A stretch of 64,000 nucleotides of DNA, taken from contig NC_056046.1 of assembly GCF_004379255.2 (NCBI RefSeq), positions 9,610,001 through 9,674,000 on the forward strand, given 5' to 3'. The position numbers and the translations under genes are program-made. The stretch comes from Salvia splendens. Its lineage: Eukaryota > Streptophyta > Magnoliopsida > Lamiales > Lamiaceae. Positions within the stretch are counted from its first letter, which is position 1. The number at the start of each line of letters is the position of its first letter. The notes beneath the pieces were generated by a model. That model saw only the letters and a program-made list of their open reading frames with translations. It was not told where the DNA came from and made no database searches. Below, piece after piece: positions 1-12,915 of this stretch.

Positions 1-2170
1 TTTATACTTTATACTACGTATACATATATTATTATGAGATCGACCTATCGTTTTGGTTTGATCCAAATTTGGAATTTGACATAAATGTCCAGATTTAGAT
101 AGATCTGAAACCATTTATGCTCGACATAATTTAAACAGAATATGGAAAGATAATTGTATACTTTATCATTATGCACGAGTGAATCTAGCTATGTACTTAA
201 TTTCTAGATGTGTATATATCCAACGAGGTATTATAATTATATTAAGTATTAAATGTTGCAATTTTTTTTACATATAATTAAAGATGAATATGTGAGAATA
301 TCGGTGTACAAATGAGATCATGGAGTGTAACTAGGTCAAGTATAATATGAGTTGTACTAGTATATATTTATGAGTTGATTATGTATGTTAATTGCTAGAA
401 GTTTAATCATATAACTAGGACATGATGTCAGCACGTGGGCCTTGATAAATATTTGATTAATTGTTCTACGGCTTAAACGCATATAGAATTATAATGTGAT
501 TTTACTTTAGATATTTGAAAGGAAGACATATTTGCCAATGAGGGCATTACAGATTGGTGATTTGACTTTAATGGAGTTTATGAGGGAGAGATGTTTAGGT
601 AGTTATTGTCGGCTAATTAAGCAAGAAGAGGGAGACCTGTTCAACGCCTTAATTTAGGGGAGCTCCATTTGGAACACTCATTTCTTATGCTATTTATGTA
701 GATTCATCTACTTATATATAAACTCAACTTATACAATTTTATTTTTAATTAATTTCTACATAGTAAATGTTACTATTCAATAAATACATACAGGTCTAAT
801 TCAAAACTAAGAAACAAATTCAGGTTCAAATTCTTATACACCACCGTAATTCAACAATTGTTTTATGATGGAAACATTTTCTATTCTATATATTTATATC
901 GAGAAAAAGAAATTAGAAAATCAATTTGGAAATTTGTCAAGATGATGCCCATTTATAGACATTATACCAACAATGCGACAGTGCATGATTGTGCAACGAT
1001 TAAAGGTAAGACAATGGGCATCACGATTACACCATGGGGCTACTAAATTTGCTGTCTCTGATATTTTAAAAAATCGGAATATTGTCAAACGTCTATAAAG
1101 TTAAACTATCAAAAGCACTGAAACACTAAATTGGTTACACTTAAACTTATAAAATACTGCATTCGTAGTGCAAATTAACTGCACTTAAAAAAGTCCACCT
1201 CCTCCAAGATTTGAATCCATGTCTGCATCCCTTCAGTAAAAAAAATGCATTCACCATAGATATTTACAGTACTTTGATTAAAAATATTCACATGTTCTCA
1301 CATTAAGAAAAGAATCAAAGATTCCCATTTGAACTTCTCCCTATATATACCATAAACATAGGTTGGTTTAATTGGTGTTTAGGTTAGTTTAATTGGTGTT
1401 TGAGCAGTCGATTGAAAAGGGCACTTACAAAGCGCACATTACCACATTTATGTGTTGTTTGATTCTCTGACAACCTATGCAAAGACAGTACATGATATGA
1501 ATAGAGTATGCCATTTTCATGGTTACAAAAGTAGTATTCTTATCATTTTGGGGAACACGTTACATTACTGGGATGCATATGCATTGTTTGATTCCCGATC
1601 TACAGACACCCCATCCTCCTCTTATAATTCACTTTAGTAGATTCTCCTGTAATAATTAAAATGCTATGTGATGCTAATTTGTAGTAGTAGTTAATTTTAA
1701 GAGGGTAGAGTTAAACAACCTAAATATCTTTGGTAGCTAGCTGTTTCATAGTATTAAATGATGATTGATGATTATGAAGTGAATGTACAACTAGTAAACA
1801 AGAAAGCAAGACATTCTGTTTTTCAAGAACAAGGGGCAACCCCTTAATCATTTCTTAGTTCAACAACCCTACAATCCTCACATGACATGATGCATATCTC
1901 TCTCTCTCAATTTTTATAATAAAAGTTAAAATCACATGAAAGAATGTTTGCAAGGGGCAATCTAGGAACTTCCGAAGACAATGGAAAGTGGGAGGAAAAA
2001 TGAGTATGAATATATGAATGATGAACAAAAGACAAGATCAATTCAGTGGGTCCCCAAATGTGTTTTTATTAGCTCCTCTTCTCAATTTCCCTCTCACCTT
2101 TTCTTTCCTCTTCTTGGGATGTCCGCAACTATCTCTCTCTCTCTTTACAATTTCATGTATACCTTTTTAA
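1..2170. other. AT-rich intergenic DNA upstream of the zinc-finger gene
   Basis: No supportable gene. The short open frames here have no recognisable motifs and lie in AT-rich sequence. A TC-rich stretch close to 2130-2150 and a CACGTG core near 433 are visible, but I assign no role to them. Confidence 0.6.
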
Positions 2171-2175
2171 ACTTG

Positions 2176-2183
2176 TATAAATA
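2176..2183 (+). promoter_or_regulatory. TATA box of the C2H2 zinc-finger gene
   Basis: The sequence TATAAATA lies about 168 bases before the ATG at 2351. Transcription would start near 2205-2215, giving a 5' leader of roughly 140 bases that begins with the GTTGAA repeat at 2211-2238. The position and sequence fit a plant core promoter. The start site itself is inferred. Confidence 0.7.
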
Positions 2184-2210
2184 GCAGAAAATATGCAGCA
2201 ACAACTCCCT

Positions 2211-2238
2211 TGAAGTTGAAGTTGAAGTTGAAGTTGAA
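2211..2238 (+). repeat. (TTGAAG)n short tandem repeat in the 5' leader
   Basis: About four and a half copies of a six-base unit, lying just downstream of the TATA box and so probably within the untranslated leader of the zinc-finger gene. Confidence 0.8.
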
Positions 2239-2350
2239 CAACACTCCCTTCTGTCTCACTTTCTCTCACTAAAAATAGTAAAATTCACACGTCATCATAT
2301 TCACATACATATATATCCACTCTGTGTTGTGTGTGTGATTTAGTAGTAGC

Positions 2351-2947
2351 ATGGCAGAGATAGACTACCAAAACAAAGCATGCAACAATGGGCCCTTAAA
2401 ACTATTCGGCTTCAACATGATGATAGAAGATCAAGAAGAGAACACCGCAAAATCACCGTCTACTTCGCCGGAATCCGGCGATTTTCCGGCCTCCGAGGGT
2501 CGGAAGTACGAGTGCCAATATTGCTGCCGCGAATTCGCCAACTCACAGGCCCTCGGCGGCCACCAGAACGCCCACAAGAAGGAGCGGCAGCAGCTCAAGC
2601 GCGCGCAGCTGCAAGCCAGCCGCAACGCCGCCGCCTCCTACATGCGCAACCCCATGGTCTCCGCCTTCGCGCCGCCGCCACACCTGCTCGCCGCCCCGTC
2701 GTGGGTCTACATGCCGCGCCCGGCGGTGGTGGCGCAGCCGTTCCAGGTGTCGCACGGCTGCGTCTTCCCCGTGGCTTCGGCTTCGAGAGGAGGGGTGGTG
2801 GAGCCGAGCCAGCAGCCCATGAGGGCCCACGGAGGGAGGCTTGATGGGCCGTCTCTGAGTAGATTCTCGAGGGTTGAAGATGGGCCGGGCTTTCATGATG
2901 GGTTTGGGGTGGATTTGCAGCTCAGCTTGGCTCCGGCCGGCTCCTGA
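2351..2947 (+). CDS. Single C2H2 zinc-finger transcription factor, GIS/ZFP8-like, with EAR motif
   Basis: An intronless 198-residue nuclear protein. A single plant-type C2H2 finger has Cys55, Cys58, His71 and His75 with the plant-specific QALGGH core (residues 66-71), followed by a basic stretch ([13 protein letters not shown]) that continues as an alpha helix or nuclear signal in this clade. An N-terminal LKLFGF motif (residues 17-22) and the finger sequence match the GIS/ZFP5/ZFP6/ZFP8 group, which in Arabidopsis controls trichome formation downstream of gibberellin and cytokinin. The C-terminal DLQLSL (188-193) is an EAR repression motif. The middle is rich in Ala, Pro and Ser. The gene is much GC-richer than its surroundings, which explains the long overlapping frames on both strands. 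A TATA box lies upstream at 2176. The family assignment is firm; the exact orthologue and a trichome role are inferred. Confidence 0.92.
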   Translation: MAEIDYQNKACNNGPLKLFGFNMMIEDQEENTAKSPSTSPESGDFPASEGRKYECQYCCREFANSQALGGHQNAHKKERQQLKRAQLQASRNAAASYMRNPMVSAFAPPPHLLAAPSWVYMPRPAVVAQPFQVSHGCVFPVASASRGGVVEPSQQPMRAHGGRLDGPSLSRFSRVEDGPGFHDGFGVDLQLSLAPAGS

Positions 2948-2959
2948 GATTGGACCCGG

Positions 2960-5900
2960 TTTAGATCTGACTAGTCAGCTAGATACGAAGAAGCCCTATG
3001 CTTTGGTAATTATATTTAATTTAATGGACTATCTATGTAGTTTTAATTTTTGTATATTTTTTTTTCAGATTTTTTTAGTGGAAAAAATTCTCACTAGCAT
3101 GGATTCCTTCGTAATATTTGAGTTTGGGATTTTGTGATTCAGTTTGGTGTTTGATCTCTTTATCATTTTTGACGAGTTCGTGTCAATTTCTTGAGGCGAG
3201 GTTTAGTATATGTGTTAGTGAAACTATGATGTATTTTATGAATATAAATTGACTAGGTTTACTTGTGAAGCCAGCTAAAACGCTGCTGGAAATAGACGTA
3301 TTAAATAACATGATTGAATAAATGCAATTATATGACCAAAATAAGTAGTTACTTAATTTCGATAAAAAGGTTGATTGATTAAGATAGAAGGGTATAGACT
3401 GACGGAGTAGTGAAAATTAATAAGGAAGAGAATGGATGTAAGGTAATTTTCTTTTATAATGTTACTTGTCTCTATTCTTACTTTAGTGCTTTTTGCATTA
3501 CTCAGAGTGTCCATTGGATTGGTTCTTTGGTTGTTAGTTGTTGTTTTACAATTTTATGGCAAATACTTGTCCGATGATTTATTGAACTCCTGCTCACTAA
3601 CTTTAGTAATTTGAGTTATTTATTTACATGAAAAAAACATATAGACTAATAGGGTAGTGAAGATATATGTAAGGGCATCCGTAGTCATGGCAGCTGGGAA
3701 CGCACCGCGGCGCCATCCGTGGCTAAAAGTCGGTGAATGGTACTTTTAGGTTTCATATAAGTACGTACTACAGTCGGTGAATGGTGAAGAACCTAAAAGT
3801 ACTACAATAATCGCAAAGAGAACTTAGAAAGAGTTGTTGGGTTATTGAGATGGGTAATGGCAATGGGAGTACTGGGTAGTGAATATATAAGATCTATAAG
3901 GAATGGCTAGCTACAATTTTAAGTTAGTATAACACATAAGATAATTGAAGAGAGATTCAAGTTAGATTTAAAACTTATGAATATGTGCACTTAATGTATT
4001 TATAAAATTAATTATTAATTTTTCATAATCTAAACTTTTCCACGCAAATACATAGTTGGAATATTTAAATAAACGTAATTGGTCCGTGAAGTAAAGTTAT
4101 TTTGTGTATTCTTTAAATGTAAATCTAACGATCATTGATTCCAAATGTATATAGTGTATAGTATGTAGGTATCTTACATGCACATCATTTAAGGGAGAGC
4201 AGAGAGAGCAGCTTCTTTATTCAATGTGAGTTGTACTCCTATAATTTAATTCTAAGACTAATATTTTATAAATGAATGACGCCACACACACCCACTTTAT
4301 GATATATATATATACATATATATGCACAAAATTATTACATATCTTTTAAAGATGATTAATATTAATACATTTATAGAGAGGCTGATTGAATAAAAAACTT
4401 TATGAGAAATTCTAAGAGTAATAATGAAAGATAGGCGTCAATGCATTTTCATTGAAGATACCACCATATTATTAAATCACAGACAAACTATTAGTGGTGC
4501 ATATATATGGTTCTATTATTTTATATCTGCCAATCTTTAATATTTTAAATGTATATACGGAGTATTTTGTAATTAACGTGGGACCTTTATAAGTGAAGAC
4601 TAGTTCTTTAAGATTTAGGTTTGTTGAATTTTCATTACATTAATTATAATAGTACAGAATCGGTTAATGTGTTTGTAATTACTCATGATCACACCCTTAT
4701 TGTTCAAATGCAACATAGTCAAATAGTACTTTAGCGATTATATTAATGCTATAATGGGTAGCTGTCCAAACTTTTGTTATATACCTAACCAATATGAATT
4801 AGATATAGCTATAATCATTTACATTATTGTACCCTTATTGTCACAATACTAAATATCCGGTAATATTATATAGAATTGACTAATGTAGTAATATAGCTGT
4901 ATGTGTTTGCGTGTCTCACATAAGAGTAAAGAGTGCAACTCGTTGTCGTATCTTGGTTTAAATGGTAAAATTTGTATAGAATTGACCAATATGTATGTGG
5001 GAAAATTATATGTGCAAAAGGTCAGCTAAACCAATGGTGTGTGCGTAAATTAATAGGCTGGGGAAGCTTACTTGTAGGCACTACACAAGATAGTGCAATT
5101 CCAAGATCACATATGCACTTAGACTGAAAAAGGCTGCCTACAATTATTAATTAGTACTACTACATAAAAAAAAGAACAAAGAAGTGAAAATGGGTAAAAA
5201 AATTATTTTCGGTGCAAAGTGAAAATTATAGGTGTATGTCCAAAGTCGGCGCTTAGTTCTCATGTATCTCAACTTTAATTAGTACTAGCAATCATGCACG
5301 TTTCAAACATCATTTTTGGAGAAGGTCGGTTGCTGCTACTGGCCGCCACCCTTTACTTGTGTATACACATTATGTGTATGAAATGGGATTGAAATGTGAT
5401 CCAAAAAAGGAAAGCAAGTATGATTTGGTCTAGATACTATGGGAAGGGTAATTGGTGAAAGAGAGATTTTCGAAGGATTTTATAAATAAACTAAAACAAA
5501 ATTGATGAAAATTGATGACTGATTAACAACACACTAGAGAATGAAATAGTAGAGATATCTACAGTATTTAGGAGTAGATGCTTTTCTTGTCTTTTGAGGT
5601 TTTTGATGACTTAAGAGTCCATATGTTGGTGAAAAAGAGAAAAGAGGGATTTCGCAGCAACACAAACAATCTTAGGTTTGAAAACTAGGGCATTTGGTGA
5701 ACAAAAGTTTCTTCTTACCTTGAAGCTTTTTGATATATGTAAAAGAAAGCCGGAATAGGACATAAAGTGGAGATTATTGCATGATCACAAGTGGTTCACA
5801 AATAAAATTATTTAGTCGCAATTTTTAGGCTTTCTAGTGCTAATCGTTGGTAAAATATGGAGTGAAAAATTGAACTTGTATGATTGCACTTTGAATGTTT

Positions 5901-8160
5901 GTGGAAATTTTGAATAGGAAACATTCACGGAACGTTAAATATTTAAAAAAAGTAAAAAGAAGTAATGGAAATTGATTAATAATAATAGTACTAATATCTT
6001 TAGATGTTCTAAGACAATCCTCAATTTGTTAATCATATCAACCCTAAAGTAAACAGTTCATGTGAATAATTAAGATCAAATCAAAGCAGAAGTTACTTCA
6101 AATTAGGCATGTCGAAATGGATATCCACACCTGAAAATTTTGAAAGTACATATTTAATTAAACAAATTTAGTAGTAGTATTAATTTAAAAATTATTAAAT
6201 GGTTAGTGTAACTGATAACCGACTTCACCATGAATCTACTAACTGAGACCAAGTAGATAACTGATATTGTCGGTTATCGATTAACCGATTGAGTTTTCAA
6301 AACAATGGCTCTGGACCTCATGGTACTGTCTTAGATTATTTGTAGAGAATTTCTATTATATTAAAATTAAGTTATTATTAATTTTCAATTTGATCCCTCA
6401 ACAATCATATATATGTGGTGTCTATATTTTTGTTCCATGATATTATGATACCTTTAGTTTAAACAAAATCATCACTGGGCACTTTAACTGGAACTTGTAA
6501 CACATCTATATAACTATATGCACATTTAATTAACCTATGTGAAGTCCAAATTAAAATATCTGAATAGTTATAACAAAATAATTAAATTTGAAATTTGATT
6601 AATTGTGTAGGAGTGGGACTACATGTATCTATATAAACTTATCCACTCAATCGAAATTACTCGCAATTATATTCCAGCTATGAGTAGGCCACATTGTTTT
6701 CCTTAATCAGTGCATTGAATTTGAGGCAGACAGCCACCTTATCACATAATGAAGAACACCCCCACCATCCAAACCCCAAACTACTCATTATCTAACTGCA
6801 GTTTCTATGTACAAATATAGAAGTAAAAGCAATGCCAAATTATAAGTCTTAAACTTTTTGTGATGCTATAGTAAAAGTATAACTATTTTGATGAATTAGA
6901 CCAACCTAGTTTCCAACAAAGTGCGACAATCATGTCTTTTCATGATCAATTGTACTAATTCATTTTTCATGATGCACCCACACACAGATCCTTATTCTTC
7001 AACTTCAGTATATGTGTGTTTCTTCTTAATCCTAATAGATAGTGACCCTTCATCTTAGGCTACTACATTGTACACTTATATTCAATACATGTGGACATAA
7101 CAAGTGACCACATTAGTATGAGGTATACGCAAAAAATACACAATAATGACTATATTTGGAAAATTAATTGTATTTTACATAATTTTGGAGTGTCAAATTT
7201 ATAATTTATAATTTTATCATTTCACAAGAAAATAATTCCTCACTTGCTAATGCAATTAACCAAGTTCCGTTTCATGATCATAGTTTATTTAAAAAGAGAA
7301 GAACTTGAAAACTATATTGACTATATCAAATACTGAATTTATTAGTAATAATCTACAGCATAAAGTAAAGGTGAATAACACCAAATAGCAAATATATCCA
7401 AATTGACCTACAGATTGTGCAGATGGGCCTGAGCTGTCAACTACAGTACAGATTGCAGAAATTGAATTTTGCAATTTAAGTAACCAATTCTAATATAATA
7501 GGCCCAATTCGTTTTGGGCTTGCTAACCATGCATATGTACTTATTAGAACTAAGCCATGAAAAATTCCCAGCACTATTGGAGGAATATATAGTTTGGATA
7601 TTTACTTATTCATAGTGGTCATTATAAGCAACAAAAAGATGGCCGAAATAATAAACATAAGATATATATCAGTTACTGTATGGGCAAAAATAATATCAAA
7701 AGAAAGCTTAAATGGTTCAGTAAAAGATGGATGACATTGCATTGCCTCCACATAGTAAACGAACAAAAGGCAAACATAAAATTTAACCCTAATATCTCTA
7801 CTCCTTTTCAAATTTGAAGCACATCAATCTTACTTGCAACGGCAGAAAATATACATCAACATGGATTTTGAATTTTGCATTTTCGCTTTTAGTCAAAATT
7901 CTTGAACCATTAACCAAATTCTCAGAATGGATGGATCACTCTTTTCAAACTTCTTAAAATGGGTCTTTAATGTGTGCTAAGCTAATGAAGCCCGAGTTAA
8001 CCTATCCATGCATATTATATTAAACAAATTGCAATCACAATTACAAAGAATTTCTCCACGTCTTTATAAAATAGCGTGGAGACTAAAACTCAAAGCAACA
8101 ACATAAAATAACAAAATCAAAATCAAAATCAAACACACATTCCCTCCAAAAGAAGAAGAA
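2960..8160. other. AT-rich intergenic DNA, no host gene seen
   Basis: About 5.2 kb without a supportable coding region. A possible PIF/Harbinger terminal fragment is at 3675. Short TA-rich runs occur near 4300. Small ORFs at 7289-7474 and 7602-7811 (minus) have no family motif. Confidence 0.6.
3675..3815 (+). mobile_element. Truncated PIF/Harbinger-like terminus
   Basis: TAA followed by GGGCATCCGTAGTCATGG resembles the start of the Harbinger elements at 24056 and 40516 (TAA target site, then GRGCAYCC). An inverted pair, GTACTTTTAGGTTT and AACCTAAAAGTAC, lies about 60 bases apart within it. I could not find a matching right end, so this is at best a fragment. Confidence 0.35.
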
Positions 8161-8171
8161 GAAAAATAACT

Positions 8172-8729
8172 TCAATTTAGAAGCAGCAATTGAGAATTGG
8201 ATTCTATCCTCTGCCTCCTCATCTCTTTATAAAACCTCTGAATAAATATCTCCGCTCTCTCATCAACTGAGTCATCATTATCATTATCATTATCATTATC
8301 ATTATCATTATCATTATCATTATCATTATCATTATCATTATCATTATCATTATCATCGTCTTCGGTCGATGATAACTCAGTACCAATCATCGTCATCTCT
8401 CCTGCGCAAACCAGCGACGAACTCAATCCCATTTCCAATTGATAAATCTCCCTGCTTCTGCTACTCGATCCCATAACACTCCTGCAAATCAGCACCAAAT
8501 TGGAGTAGAGCTTCCTCAAGCTCAATCTCCCGTATTTGGAGATTCGACGAAACTCGATGATCGGAGTGGTCGAAGGGGAGAATTCGTATTCCTTGGCGTA
8601 GCTGTACTGCTCCAGCAGCTTCAGCTTCTTCATCTTCTTTAGAGATACCAGTTTTCGGAGCAAGGGCTTTTTCAATTTGGCTAATAGAATTAGGATTTTC
8701 AGCACAAGGGATGAGTTTTTGCTGGCCAT
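8172..8729 (-). CDS. DUF761 (cotton-fibre-type) protein with Asp-Asn repeat
   Basis: An intronless 185-residue protein. The last 34 residues, beginning SVDERAEIFIQRFYKEMRRQ, are the DUF761 C-terminal motif shared by plant 'cotton fibre expressed' proteins, whose biochemical function is not known. The N-terminus is hydrophobic and basic (Leu/Lys-rich, residues 8-40), as in many relatives, but has no clear signal peptide. Residues 126-152 are a run of alternating Asp and Asn encoded by thirteen copies of a six-base unit, so its length is likely to vary between individuals. The ATG at 8729 is the first in frame and the stop is followed by AT-rich DNA. The family call rests on the C-terminal motif. 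The role is unknown. Confidence 0.85.
   Translation of the reverse strand: MASKNSSLVLKILILLAKLKKPLLRKLVSLKKMKKLKLLEQYSYAKEYEFSPSTTPIIEFRRISKYGRLSLRKLYSNLVLICRSVMGSSSRSREIYQLEMGLSSSLVCAGEMTMIGTELSSTEDDDNDNDNDNDNDNDNDNDNDNDNDNDNDDSVDERAEIFIQRFYKEMRRQRIESNSQLLLLN
8275..8352 (-). repeat. Coding hexanucleotide microsatellite (TCATTA)13
   Basis: Thirteen perfect copies of TCATTA on the plus strand, read as alternating Asn and Asp codons in the DUF761 gene. The six-base unit preserves the reading frame whatever the copy number. Confidence 0.95.
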
Positions 8730-8769
8730 TGCAGTGAGAAAGAGAGAGGGAGAATGTGGAGATTTGAAT

Positions 8770-9520
8770 TTGTGTGTTGGATTTGAATATGGAGCGTGTT
8801 TGAATTTATTGGGGAGGAAAAGGGGAATCTGATGGAGCTAGGGATCCGACCAAGTAGCCGTTATTCCGCACCTTGCTTTCTAAGTTTTCAAATTTTCGAT
8901 TTTATTTATTTGTTTCATTATTAATATTATGTTCTTAGCTTCGACTTCTTGGATGGGAATTTGAGTTGTTTGTGCTGTTTTATTGCTTGTATGGATGTGG
9001 CTAGATTGGTTTAGATTTTTGAATTGTTAAGAAAATTGTGTTAAATAAAGTGGAAAGATAATAAAGTGTACAGATGAAAAAATAAAATAGAAGAGAGATG
9101 TAACGTGTTGTTTTTCGCCAAAAAAAATCACTCAATTATAGTTTGACGACACAAAATGAAATACAACTCAACTACATGTATGGATGATATCGACAGAAAT
9201 TTGTTTTCTATAATAAATTGGTTAGTTATTTTCTTTAATTAATAGAAAGCTGTCTAAAACTTTTCTTCCCAAGTGAGGGCTCTATTCTTCAGATTTTAAC
9301 TTGGCCAGAGTGAACTTTTTAACCGGTAGATTCTCATATTAAAAGGTTGTTGTTAAAGGGAATTTGTTGGAATGTTTTACCTCTTTTTGATATGTAATTT
9401 TACTTATCTATCAAAAAATAATACTCCTACTACTCCTTTTGACTTTCCTAAAAAAAAATTTACCGTCTCTCTTATGAGGTTATAATTTGCGTTCAATTTC
9501 GAGGAAGAATATGGTTTGAT
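8770..9520. other. Intergenic DNA between DUF761 gene and a MITE
   Basis: It contains the presumed promoter of the minus-strand DUF761 gene. No convincing TATA box could be fixed. Nothing else is recognised. Confidence 0.5.
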
Positions 9521-9529
9521 TTTTTTGAA

Positions 9530-9915
9530 GAGTGATGCTAAATGGCCATAATGTGGCCGGCCATAAAAAGTTAATTTAGTCCATTTACATGTATAAAAAA
9601 ATTAGAATTACCGATATAAACTTATATGTGTGTGAATGGACTTGTGAGTTGATACTTATCTTTGAATTCCATTACGTAAAGCACATTAATATCACGAATT
9701 ACTGTATACGTTGAGCAACAATTAAGAAATGACAGTAGTAATAAGTTGAGCAAAAACTACGAAAGAGCAACACTAACATGTTGAGCAATATATAATGAAG
9801 ATGATATAAAAGTAAAATCAAGTAGTATTAAACTAAAAATTTGAAAAAAAAATCAATTTTTTTTGTTATTTAATTAATTTATGGCTGGCCATAATGTGGC
9901 CGCAAAGCATTATTC
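9530..9915. mobile_element. Mutator-like MITE with 9-bp target duplication
   Basis: The ends are inverted repeats of about 38 bases: the left begins GAGTGATGCTAAATGGCC and the right, reverse-complemented, begins GAATAATGCTTTGCGGCC. Both continue into GGCCATAA-type sequence. The 9-base direct repeat TTTTTTGAA lies immediately outside at 9521-9529 and 9916-9924. A 9-base duplication with extended terminal repeats and no coding capacity in 386 bases points to a non-autonomous Mutator-like element. The run of T makes the exact duplication length slightly uncertain. Confidence 0.75.
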
Positions 9916-9924
9916 TTTTTTGAA

Positions 9925-11100
9925 TAAGCTCAAACCTCTTAAATATTGATTGTAAGTAAATTTGTTGAAGCCTAATCAAAAGCGCTCAGCTCCGAACTAC
10001 AAACCTAATTATTATGTTTGCGAGGCAAGTTAATTAAGTGGGAAGTTAAATCATGGTTTTTGCATCGTTAATAGAAAAAATGGTCTGATTAGGTATTAGA
10101 TTATAACATTTGCCTTGTCTTTCAATTCTCACATCGAGCTTGTTTTCTTGGATGCGACCTCTTAACTATATTTTCAATTCTAATTTTAGGTTAGGTTTTA
10201 TTGAGTTTTACATATATTGTAGTATGAAGTCTTGTATACAATCAAATTCAAATTTTATTTCGTTATTGAGCACTTATTATTCTAGCATTGGCTCGTTAAT
10301 AAATTTACGAGGCCCTACTTTCTTACTTGTGGAATCTATAGTGATAGAAAAACATAAAAGCCCATTTCATTTTAAAAAGCAAAAAGGTACTCAAATTATC
10401 AAAGACAAATTCTTTATAATAACTAGTGTTACCACCCGTGCTATGCACGAGCCAAATAATTTTCAAAAAATAAGAAAATATAATTAAAAGGAATTAAATC
10501 AAATTAATAAAAATATAGAAAAAATGTAAAAATTATTGCATATCAAGAATAGAAACTATTTAAAGTTTGCATTCATAAGATTATAAAGATTTTAAAAACA
10601 TACTTCTACTTCTACATCTATCAATTTATCAATCCACTATAACGAAAGGACATGAGGGAAAAAATAGAAATAGAATAGGATATACAAACAAAAGATTGAG
10701 AAATACTAACATATAAAATGGGGATATAGTTCACAATTTTTATTGAAAAATTCACATAATCACAATTATTATAAATAATTATGAATCCCCGTAAAAAGCC
10801 CTACTTGATATTGTTCTTAAATAACTTAACAAAGAGAATGTGCCAAATATATGTATAATTCATTTAATTGAGATACACATTTTTATTTTTCTCAAAACTG
10901 TAATGCCGAAAAAATGATACTAACGTGCTCCAACTTAACAAAGAGAAGACACCACAGGTTATGTACACGATCACACTATTAAATAATTTAATACAATAAA
11001 TTTATTATTATATTTTTAGTGTTAGATTAGTAACTTAACATTCTCAATTAATCAACTAAAATGAGAAAAAATATTATTATGCTTTCAAACCCTCTCATTT
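9925..11100. other. AT-rich intergenic DNA, nothing recognised
   Basis: The open frame at 10110-10487 has biased, low-complexity composition and no motif, so it is not called a gene. Confidence 0.5.
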
Positions 11101-11102
11101 CT

Positions 11103-12061
11103 TGTAGGGCACGAAAATAACCAAGATTAACCCTTTTTCTAGCCTATAAATACTCCTAAACCTAATTCATAATCCCCATCTCAGAGCCTCCAATCCTACT
11201 CCCTCTCTACACTTTCTTCCATTCCATATTCCATACATAATTCATCCATCTTCCATTGGAGCGGAGCTCTGCAGATCCAGACAAGAGAAGACTGAAGATT
11301 AAAGATTCAACCTTGGGTTTTATCAATTTCTTTCATGTCTAGTACTTTTATTATTGATTTTACTACTTGTCTATGAGTAGTTAAACATCATTTTTAGATT
11401 TTTTGGTGAAGACTATTATGAACATGTTTTGATTTATTGAATTGAACCTTTTCCTAGCTCTTGTGATTGTTTTGCTTGTTCTCGTGCTTTTATTGTTCTT
11501 TTGTCTTGCCAACTTTAGAACTATGTCCGTTTAACTAGATTAATCGAGCGATAGCTAGTTTTACGTGGTAAGAGGAACGAGTACAACACATAGGTTTATC
11601 TGCACTCGAGAGAGGGACCCTTTGTGAGGACTTGAGTCTTAGGAACTTAAGGAGTTAGAATCTAATCTATTGGAAGGAGACTTTGATAGTTAGAGTCTAA
11701 TCTACTAGATAGGTGCACTTGAGAGATGACTTATCTGAAAATCGCGACTTTCCTAATAATCCTGGAGACACATAAAGGTAAAGGTTCTGTGAGATTAATC
11801 ATCACTAGGTCATAGTAGTTGGATCCTAAAACTCTACTTTCTTTAGCCTGCTTTGTATTGTTTTGTTTTTATATTTGTTTATATTTATGTCTAGTTTATA
11901 AACCCAAAACTCCGTGTCTCTAGATAGTATATGACGCTTAGTATATGATAGCCAGTTGCAATCTTATTCCCTGTGTTCGATATCCCGGTACTGACCTTTA
12001 GGTATACTAGTTCTACCCTGTAAACTTGCAGGTATTTTTAGTGCTAATAAATAGTGCATCA
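11103..12061 (+). mobile_element. Probable solo LTR of a Ty3/gypsy retrotransposon
   Basis: The block begins TGTAGGGCAC and ends GTGCATCA, with TG...CA borders as LTRs have. A TATA box (TATAAATA, 11145-11152) sits near the 5' end. The long leader-like text, including GAGCGGAGCTCTGCAG near 11260 and CTGTGTTCGATATCCCGGTA near 11970, resembles from memory the LTRs of Athila/Tat-type gypsy elements. No primer-binding site or internal region follows at 12062, so this is likely a solo LTR. Only TTCT is shared at the two flanks, so a 5-base duplication is not demonstrated. Confidence 0.5.
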
Positions 12062-12667
12062 TTCTCGGTTAACCGTTTAAAAGTCTTTTCTAAAGTATTT
12101 AAAATATTTAAACCGTGATACTTTGAATCTACAATTATTTACCTAATCCAATTTTTATAACTAACAACTATGAGTTGGACATCATAAGTTTGTTATTAAT
12201 TTCCAAAAGAACTTACGCAAATACAATATCATTTCATATGATAGAAATTTAACTTTATAACAAATTTATGTAACAATTCATTTAACATACAATTTTAATT
12301 TGTTTGTGAATAATTTATTTCCGTTATAAGCCAAAAAGTCACAACTTGATCAATTAGTATTGGAAATTCCATTGAATATTTGTTTAGCTAAAAAAGGGAA
12401 AATGGAATTCAATTTTAAAACTCATTTTTTAAAAAAATTGCTAAATTATGGAACTCCTATATTTTTTTAAAAAATAGACTTGTCCGACCTACTACACTTG
12501 ACATCACTCTTACCCTTACATGAATATTATTGTATTATTGGTTTGTATTTTTTGTGTATTTATTTGAATTTTTAGGTATTATTTGTTATATTTCTAGATG
12601 TTGAATTATTATTTTTGTAGTATTGAACTATTTAAATTTATAAATAAATTCGGATTAAAATTACACA

Positions 12668-12785
12668 TCGGTTCCGGTTTGGAACCGGAATCGACCGATT
12701 CCGCTTCCGGTTCTAGGATTTACGAAAAATTAAAATTGGTTAACAGATCAACCGGTCCGGTTAGAACCGGAACCGGACGAATAAG
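12668..12785. repeat. Palindromic CCGGTT/AACCGG-rich block
   Basis: Many short inverted copies of CGGTTCCGG and GGAACCGG in an otherwise AT-rich region. Such blocks occur at the ends of some plant DNA transposons, especially hAT-like ones. No terminal repeat or target duplication was found here, so the family is left open. Confidence 0.4.
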
Positions 12786-12913
12786 CAGGCCTAGTGAAAT
12801 CTACGCTTGTGTATGGTTCTTATAGAATCCCAAAGTATATTGCTTCGTTTATAGAGAATAAACCGTGATCTAATTTGTCTTTTTAAAGGTCGTCTAATAT
12901 AATAACTATGCCG

Positions 12914-12915
<2 letters not shown>

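Noticed and set aside
2380..2896. Long overlapping frames on both strands over the zinc-finger gene
   Set aside because: They are shadows of the GC-rich real exon; only the frame from 2351 has the C2H2 and EAR motifs.
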